From Polyrhizophydium stewartii (Eukaryota; Chytridiomycota; Chytridiomycetes; Rhizophydiales), in the NCBI GenBank assembly GCA_027604665.1, contig JADGIZ010000506.1:1-12606 (forward strand): 12,606 nt of DNA. Reading direction: 5' to 3'. The notes under the pieces were generated by a model that saw only the letters and a list, made by a program, of their open reading frames with translations, had not been told where the DNA came from and ran no database searches. Below are positions 1 through 5,871 of this stretch, piece by piece. Numbering within the stretch: the stretch's first letter is position 1; each line of letters opens with the position of its first letter. Both the position numbers and the translations under genes were made by a program.

Positions 1-84
1 GTGTCAAGGACGAGTCGGTCGGGCGTCAGCGCTCGGCGGCTGCAGGGGGCCGCCCCCTCCAGTGCGGGCAGTCCGTGGGTCAGA

Positions 85-132
85 GGCTGCGGCGGGGGCT
101 GCGGCAGGGGCTGCGGCGGAGGCTGCGGCCGC
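85..132. repeat. Imperfect 12-bp tandem repeat, four units
   Basis: Four consecutive 12-base units of the form ggctgcggcggg, each differing at the last three or so bases. They lie downstream of the small secreted-protein gene and would read as Ala/Pro-rich in one minus frame, but no coding use is established. Confidence 0.7.
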
Positions 133-193
133 GCAGTGGTTGTGCGCCGCACCGGCCCCCGCCTCCGCCGCGCACAGCGTCGGCGCCTCGCGC

Positions 194-397
194 TCAGGAA
201 ACACCGCAGGCAGCGGCAGTCGGCAGACAGCGGCACGCACCCTGGAACTGGTCGGCGGCGCCGGGCTGGCCGTTGTTGTCGACGAGGCCGTTGTAGACGC
301 ACTGGTTGAAGGTGGCGACGTTGGCGCCGATGGTGCAGGTGGCAGCGAGGGCCGACTGCGCGGCGGCAAGGACGGCGAGAGCGGCGACGGCGAGCAT
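194..397 (-). CDS. Small secreted Cys-containing protein, 3' end uncertain
   Basis: The start at 397 was chosen because it opens directly on a signal peptide: Met, a run of Leu/Ala/Val, then AQSALA before the likely cleavage ahead of ATCTIG. The mature part is short and has five Cys (CTIG, QCVYNGLVDNNGQP, ACRCLPTAAAC). Reading straight through gives 67 residues, ending at a TGA at 194. Two things make that end doubtful. A donor-like GTGCGT at 240 has the same AGG|GTGCGT context as a confident donor in the next gene. Also, one frame over, the reading continues past 194 with two more Cys (residues LCAAE and HNHC). The gene may therefore splice, be frameshifted, or run to the left edge of the window. 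I do not recognise the family; a secreted effector or wall-associated protein is only a guess. The signal peptide is the solid part. Confidence 0.5.
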   Translation of the reverse strand: MLAVAALAVLAAAQSALAATCTIGANVATFNQCVYNGLVDNNGQPGAADQFQGACRCLPTAAACGVS

Positions 398-540
398 GGA
401 TGGCGTTTCTGGCGGAAACCCTGAGAAACGGAGACACAGACAGGGCATGTCGTTGACACAATTCATTACAGCGGGGTCTCGTCCGCTCGCACGCAGCCCC
501 ACCCCCACAGCCTGCCGGCGCGGCCGGCTCGCGGCCGCGG

Positions 541-1040
541 TCAGGCGGCCGCCTTGTCCGCTGTGTTTGCGGGCTTGACGACGCCAAAGTCCATCAAGAG
601 CTTGCTGACGAGGACCACAAACGCCAGGGCAATCTGGGGCCGCCAGCGTGAGCCGCCGCGCGATGGCGCCAGCAACAACACCGCGGACGCACCTGCACCA
701 TGATTGGAATGGCGCCGGCCCATGCGCTCAGCAGGAGCAGGTACACGAGCGTGAACGAAAGGCCGATGATGTACGACAGGATCCACAGCATCGACACGTC
801 CTTGGCCGACTGTCGGCCGTCGAGGCGGCCCGCCGCGGCATGGCGTCGCGTGGCGGCGGCCGCAGCGGCACAGCACCGTCAGCAGGCCGGAGACGCCGCA
901 GCCAGGCAGCGGCCGCACGAGGCGCCGGCCGCGGCGACGTGACGCACCCTGTTCTGCCACATGACGACCAGCTGCGGGATGGCGCAGAGCGACAGGAACA
1001 CGCCGCCCACGTATGCGAAGATGTCGGCCGTCGAAGTCAT
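541..1040 (-). CDS. SemiSWEET-like single PQ-loop membrane protein, copy A
   Basis: Three exons: 1040-948, 809-693, 633-541, giving 100 residues; both introns (138 and 59 nt) are in phase 0. The protein is almost all membrane: helix 1 at about residues 7-28 holding the PQ-loop motif AIPQLVVMW (Pro22-Gln23), helix 2 at about 36-60 (VSMLWILSYIIGLSFTLVY) and helix 3 at about 63-86. This is the triple-helix unit of the MtN3/SWEET family present once, as in bacterial SemiSWEETs of 80-100 residues, which dimerise to move sugars across a membrane. Full eukaryotic SWEETs carry two such units in about 230 residues. The SAKDVSMLW start of exon 2 matches the family's conserved loop before helix 2. Substrate and membrane are unknown; another small PQ-loop protein is possible. 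The exon joins are inferred, but copy B supports each of them. Confidence 0.85.
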
Positions 1041-1485
1041 GGGTCTGTCCGGTGTGCGGGTGTCGGGGAGCGTGCGTCGCGGGGCGGGAGCGTCAAGGTC
1101 CAGCACGCGGGCGGGGAACAGAACGTGGATTGCAGGCCCCACCCTGCCCGCCGCGCACGCCCACGGGCCATCGCATGCGATGGGCAGGTGCGCAGGGGTG
1201 GTCCGCCGGCATCGCTTGCGGAGGGCCGGCCCTCCAGGCTCGTCGAGGGCCAGAGACGCACCTGTTGGGAAAAGAGGGACTCGATGGCCCCAGCCTGCCG
1301 CTGGTTTTGTGCCCTCGTCGGCCGCCTCGCTCCTTAATAAATCCCTCTTCTAATCTAATCTTGGTTTTGTGCCCTCGTGACCTCCGGCCGCCATCGCATC
1401 GCCGCAGCGTCACAGAGGGACCCGCTGGCCTGCGCCGCAGCCCCACCCGGCACAATCTCGCTGCGCAGCCAATGGCGTGCTTCAT
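1041..1485. other. Spacer between the two SemiSWEET-like genes
   Basis: About 445 bp lie between the stop of copy B and the start of copy A. No coding stretch here looks real. The spacer holds a 17-bp direct repeat and an AT-rich island (1331-1360, with TTAATAAA) that stands out in otherwise GC-rich DNA. On the minus strand the island reads TTTATTAA, so it could be a TATA-like element for copy A or part of the copy B 3' region. Neither role is shown. Confidence 0.5.
1302..1378. repeat. 17-bp direct repeat flanking an AT-rich island
   Basis: The 17-mer tggttttgtgccctcgt occurs at 1302-1318 and again at 1362-1378, exactly 60 bp apart, around the AT-rich segment in the spacer between the two SemiSWEET-like genes. 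It looks like a small local duplication. Confidence 0.75.
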
Positions 1486-2074
1486 TCAGAGGGAGACGAC
1501 GGTGATGTCGCCGTGCTCGCTGGCTTGCGGCTTGGGCTTGACAACTCCGGCGTCCATCAGGCCTTTGCTGGCAAGCAACCCAGATCCCAGCACGAGCTGA
1601 CAGACAGAGCCGTGTGTCAGCCAGCCCGCCGTCGGACTGCACGCCGCACGCTGCACGCCGCACGCTGCACGCCGCACGCTGCACGCCGCACGCTGCACGC
1701 CGCACACTGCACGCCCACATGCGCAAGGACGGCGCATCCGGCCAAGCGGCACGCACCTGCGCAATCACAGGCACCGCGCCGGCCCATGCGCTCAGCATGA
1801 CCATGTAAACGAGCGTGAGGGACAGGCCGAGGAGATACGAGAGAATCCACAGCAGCGACACGCCCTCGGCAGACTGCATGCGTGCACAGGCGGTTGGGCG
1901 TGCGGGCGAATGCGTGCATCCGGTCAGCGCTCTCAGGCCAAGGAGCGACGAATGCGGCCGCAGACTCGCCAGCGCGCTCACCCTGTGCCTCCAAACAACC
2001 ACCAGCTGCGGCACGATGCACAGCGACAGGAACACGCCGCCCACGTATGCGAAGATGTCCGCCGTCGACGCCAT
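1486..2074 (-). CDS. SemiSWEET-like single PQ-loop membrane protein, copy B
   Basis: Three exons: 2074-1982, 1873-1757, 1596-1486, giving 106 residues. Exons 1 and 2 have the same lengths (93 and 117 nt) and phase 0 joins as copy A, so the two are tandem duplicates. Helix 1 carries the PQ-loop CIVPQLVVVW, helix 2 is VSLLWILSYLLGLSLTLVY, and exon 3 gives a weaker helix 3 (LVLGSGLLASKGLMDAGVVK) and a longer tail. Each intron has a CTGAC branch point (GCTGACC in intron 1, GGCTGACAC in intron 2) and a good acceptor, TCTGTCAG in intron 2. Exon 1 is nearly identical to copy A at the DNA level, while exon 3 has drifted, with Gly/Ser inside the third helix. Copy B could be a dimer partner of copy A or a degenerating copy. 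The family call is as for copy A. Confidence 0.83.
1637..1715. repeat. 14-bp minisatellite inside intron 2 of copy B
   Basis: About 5.6 copies of ctgcacgccgcacg: four perfect units (1637-1692), a fifth with one change (last base g to a), then a partial unit. The unit is not a multiple of three, which fits its place inside an intron. It accounts for the 160-nt length of this intron against 59 nt at the matching position in copy A. Confidence 0.9.
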
Positions 2075-2360
2075 GTGCCGCGCAGCAGCCGTGCGCGCTG
2101 CATGGCGCCGCCCGTCAGCCCACCACCGCCCCACTGCCCGGCCGTCGCACCTCGTTGCCGCCCGTGAATCCGGGTCCCACCTGGCCGTCGCTTCGGAGAA
2201 GCTCCCAGGGTGTCGCTCGTCCTGATATTCACCCCGCCGGGAATGCGAGTTTTGCCGAGCCACCACACCCGGCGCGACGCATCTTCCGAGCCAATCGGAC
2301 CCACGGAGCCTCTGCATTCGGACACCACCGCCAGACGCACAACGTGCGCCGGCCAGATCT

Positions 2361-4650
2361 TCATTCCCCAGGCGCGAGCGCCCACCGCCAGCGCAGCAAG
2401 TACTCCTGCACATGGCGCTCGCAGCCCATGAGCTCGGCAACGCGCACCCAGTCAACAACATCCTTGAACCGCGCGACCTCGACCGCCCGCGCGAGCCGCT
2501 CGTCCTCCTCTGCCGCCCAGCCAAGCCGCGCTTGCCGAAAATGCTCCAGGATCAAGATACGCGAGCGCACGTTCTGCAGCGGCCGCTTCAAGCGGATCGC
2601 CAGCGCCGCGTCGCGGCTCAGCTGCGACACACCCGGGTGGTCGCGCGCCAGCTCGGTGCGCATCTGCAGCATCCGCACCTCTTCGTCCTGCGTCCACACC
2701 TGGCAAAGCGGGAAGCGGCTGCACTCAACGACCTTTTCCCATCGCACGCGCAGCTCGGACCCAAACCGCCCCGGGAAATGCTCGCGCGCAATCCGAGAAA
2801 AGTTGCCGACGACGTCGACAATGTTTTGGGCTTCCTTGACCATCGCCTGGAACAGCACCTCGTCGTCCTCACGGCTCCACAGCGCGCGCGGATGGTCGTA
2901 CGGCTCAATCGCAACCCATTCGCAGATGAGCTGCAGCCGCGATCCTTCGGGAAAGTCGTCGACAAAGCTTGGCGTCTTGGTCTTGTCAAAGTAGTCACGC
3001 CCGTACTTGGCGACCCCCGCGGAGATCTTGTGCGCCATCTCTGGTGTCAAGCGGTTGCGCGTTTTGAGCAGAAACCTGGCGCGCTCCAAGATGTCGTCGA
3101 CGCTGCGGTGCGGAAAGTGCTTGGCGTGTGCATACAGCCACGGATGCGCAATCACCCTGAGCTTGGGAGCAAGCTCCCTCAGAGTCGCGTCTTCTTCGGG
3201 CGTCCACGGCTGGCTCTGGGCCCGCGGCGCCATCTTCGAAAAGTGTCGAATCAGCCGCCACCGGATCTGGCTCTTGGTGATCGGATACAGCTCCTCGGAA
3301 ATGATCGTTACGTCGCGGCCGTAAAACTTGATCAGATCAAACAGCTTTGTGTCGAGCTTCTCACTCCATGCGTGCGTCACGCGCGCCGTCCATATCTCGC
3401 CGCCACGGCCGGCTCGGCGACGCATGATTATCGACGGCATGTGGAGGCCCTTTGGGCCGAGATCGCTTGTGCTGACATACATGCGCTTGGGGTCGGCCTG
3501 CAGCAAGCGGAACAACTGGTTCAGCACGGTTCGCCGCCGCGAGACGGCGTGCTCGACCGTGATCTGCTTGCCCGTGCGCTCAAACTCGGAGCGCATGTCT
3601 TGTGCGATCGCAAGGCGCACCACCTGGGTGTAGTAGTATCTCAGTTGGTACCTGGTCAACCCGTGACGCTGCCCGATTTCCGCAAAAGTCAACCCGGACT
3701 TGGGGTTCTTCAGATAGTCGCACAGGTCAGGCTCGACCAATGCAGGGACGCCTTGGTTCAGCCGCATGTACCGATAGGTTTTGAGCTCGTGGAGAATGGT
3801 GTCGATGGCTGAGCCCTTTGGCGCGGACTTGAAGCGTATCGCGAACTCGGACGCACCGGGCATCCCAGCTTGCGCCATGGGCTCTGTATGCGCCTCGTGA
3901 GCAGCCTTCGGCGTCGCAGATCCGACCGCGGATTCGGCCGAATTCTCTCGCTCCAGGAGACTGGCCGTGCGAGAGGGCCTCGCCGAGGACGACTCCTCGG
4001 GCAGATCTCCTTGATTGTGCTGCATGGTCGACTCGAGCAAGATCCGCTTCACCCACTGGGAGAGCGCCTGTCGCGACTCGGCCCGTGCCGCCTGCGCATG
4101 CTCGCCCTTCAACGCAGGGACGCTGATCCAGCGGGCCGAGCCCGCAGAGATCGCTTGGAGCTGCGTTGTCCGCGGCAGTCAGAACGCTTGGCTCTTCGCA
4201 CCATGCGCAAACGTGTCGGCCAACACTCACAAGCTCCTCGGATTTCTCGTCTTCGGAAGCGTCGACGTCATCCGCCGTGGTTTCTCCGTCGGAAGCTCCT
4301 GAGCCTGGTGCCTGCGTGCTCTGCGTGCTCTGCGTGCTCTGCGTGCTCTGCGTGCTCTGCGTGCTCTGCGTGCTCTGCGTGCTCTGCGTGTCGGCGGAGG
4401 CCTTGTCAGCCGTGGAGCCGGGTGGCTTTGTTGTCGAGGTCGCCGTGGTCTTGAAGCGCGAGGGTGCGGACAGCCGTAGTGCCGTGCGAGCGGCGGGTCG
4501 GCTGCTCGCGCCAGGCAGCACTGCGGCTGCGACGAGGCCACACAGGCCACGCCGGCAGGAGGTGGCGGCTGCCGCTCGCGCAGCGAGTCGGCCGAGGCCG
4601 TGCCGGCTGCCCCACACTCTGCTGCCAAGCGCGCGGGCGAGCGCGATCAT
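2361..4650 (-). CDS. Multi-repeat Myb/SANT-like protein with mitochondrial presequence
   Basis: Two exons, 4650-4231 and 4160-2361, give 739 residues. The 70-nt phase 0 intron has donor GTGAGT, branch TTCTGAC and acceptor AACGCAG; exon 2 has no ATG near its 5' end that would make it stand alone. Residues 1-81 have no Asp or Glu and 11 Arg, opening MIALARALGSRVWGSR, a textbook mitochondrial presequence that ends near RFKTTATS. Then come a (TQS)8 run (88-111) and an acidic stretch (about 121-139). A helix-turn-helix-like piece lies at about 297-321. It is followed by about six Myb/SANT-like units, near 404-447, 458-505 (PWTPEEDATL), 511-558, 567-618 (LWSREDDEVL), 628-678 (VWTQDEEVRM) and 687-735 (GWAAEEDERL). 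The family role is DNA binding through tryptophan-anchored three-helix repeats. The target, and any role in mitochondrial DNA, are inference. The third unit is weak. Confidence 0.8.
4316..4387. repeat. Perfect 9-bp tandem repeat, eight units, coding (TQS)8
   Basis: Eight identical gtgctctgc units. On the minus strand they read Thr-Gln-Ser eight times, in frame, at residues 88-111 of the Myb-like protein, between the presequence and the acidic segment. Perfect identity at the DNA level suggests recent expansion, and length changes would preserve the frame. Confidence 0.95.
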
Positions 4651-4751
4651 GGCCGAGGCGATCAGGGCAAAGAAGTCAAGCGCCGCTCAAACTCGACGGT
4701 GTTGGTTTGGTGGCCGCTGGACGCCGTTAGAACCGAGCTGACTCCACACTG

Positions 4752-4757
4752 TTTATT
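4752..4757 (-). terminator. Possible poly(A) signal of the two-module protein gene
   Basis: AATAAA on the minus strand, 158 bp beyond the stop codon at 4915 and before the next minus-strand gene begins at 4650. Position and orientation suit 3' end formation, but it is a six-base match only. Confidence 0.45.
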
Positions 4758-4914
4758 TCGACTCGGACCACGCATGCTGGCCTTGTGTTGCACACCGACA
4801 TCGCCCGCGTGCTCCATCTAAACTCCAGCAATCGTTCATTTGGCCAAACCAGCAATCGACTGCATGCCCTTGCAATGGAATGCAACGTGTGCGGGGCGAC
4901 CTCGTCACGCACGC

Positions 4915-5582
4915 TCAGCCCTCGAAGCCAGGCAGCTCCTCGATGCTCTGCAGCGAGACGGATGTGTAGACGTGCACCTTGCCATCTCGTGTGCGAATAT
5001 GCACGCTGTATGTGCCACGCTCGGTCTCGTGGTACGACTCGAGCTTGCCGCCATCCTTGACACCTGGCCCGGCAGCCGAGCGAGCCAGGGCAACGAGCAC
5101 AGGCCGGCCGTACACAGATGCATCAGTCAGTGTGATGTTGTGAAAGCATATTTGAGCATAGCGCCGAGGCTTGCGGGGGCTCACAGTCGGCAAAGGACAT
5201 GGCCTTGGTGTCGGCGCGCTCGTGCGGCTTGGGCGGGCGGAGCGGATCGCCCTCCTTCCACTGCGAGCGGACAGGCAGCGGCAGCCCCGACATCTCGGCG
5301 AGCTTCTGCATGCGCTCGACGCCAATGTTGGTGTAGACCATGGTCTCCCCGCCGTCCTCTTGCTGAATGTGGACGGTGAAGTTCTCGTTGTTCTTGGCGG
5401 GCGAGTCAGCACTTGCGGCTGCGTTCATCGGGGTTGCAGCCCGCGCCAGCGCCAGCGCCAGCACCGGCCGCAGAAAGCGTGTGGCGCACCTCGTGCTGGT
5501 GATACTCGACCATCTTGTATCCGGCCTCCATAGCCTCTTCGATGGTGCCGTGCTGGCGGTGGGACTGTGGAACAGACGACAT
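4915..5582 (-). CDS. Unrecognised 149-residue protein with two similar modules
   Basis: Three exons: 5582-5490, 5392-5185, 5063-4915. Intron 1 (97 nt, phase 0) has GTGCGC, GCTGAC and CCAAG; intron 2 (121 nt, phase 1) has GTGAGC, ACTGAC and GCCAG. The split codon of intron 2 rebuilds a Cys, and the total is 450 coding bases ending in TGA. There is no signal peptide or membrane helix, so a soluble intracellular protein is likely. The first exon is a helical piece (TIEEAMEAGYKMVEYHQHE). Two modules follow: FTVHIQQEDGGETMVYTNIG with VERMQKL, and YSVHIRTRDGKVHVYTSVS with LQSIEEL. Both read VHI, a charged turn with DG, then VYT and a short helix, as expected of a duplicated beta-hairpin/helix unit. 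I do not recognise the family and assign no function. The acceptor of intron 1 is the least certain join. Confidence 0.75.
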
Positions 5583-5621
5583 GGCGATCCCTGGGGCGGC
5601 CGGTGCATGGGCGGCGCTCGC

Positions 5622-5627
5622 TTTAAA
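5622..5627 (-). promoter_or_regulatory. TATA-like element upstream of the two-module gene
   Basis: TTTAAA lies about 40 bp upstream of the start codon at 5582, in GC-rich DNA. Core-promoter placement is plausible only if the 5' leader is very short, so the call is weak. Confidence 0.25.
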
Positions 5628-5871
5628 CGACGGCCGAGCGCGCCAGCCGCAGCCGTGTGACTGCTCACACGCCGCACGGACCCGGCAGATGCAAGGAGTG
5701 ATTAAGGTTTTGTTGTGCTGCAAAGTGGCTGGGAGATGGGGGTGGGTTGGCCAGACTGTAATAGAAGATATGGATCGAGAAGGAAGGGGAGGGTGTCACA
5801 ATCATAAAGCACTGGGCACGTGCGATTTGAACGAGGGAAGGGTCTGCAGGCAGAGAATCAAAAGCGGGTGG

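Noticed and set aside
1336..1341. Plus-strand AATAAA as a poly(A) signal
   Set aside because: No plus-strand gene lies upstream of it; both flanking genes are on the minus strand.
1637..1715. Possible CRISPR array or regulatory repeat
   Set aside because: Units are directly adjacent with no spacers, only 14 bp long and inside an intron, so it is a minisatellite.
1355..2524. Minus-strand open frame of 389 codons across copy B
   Set aside because: It reads through introns and spacer. The conserved PQ-loop pieces fall in different frames and match only after splicing, as in copy A.
2412..3812. Plus-strand open frame of 466 codons
   Set aside because: It is antisense to the Myb-like coding exon, has no recognisable domain and arises from GC-rich codon bias; the minus frame has clear Trp-anchored repeats and splice signals.
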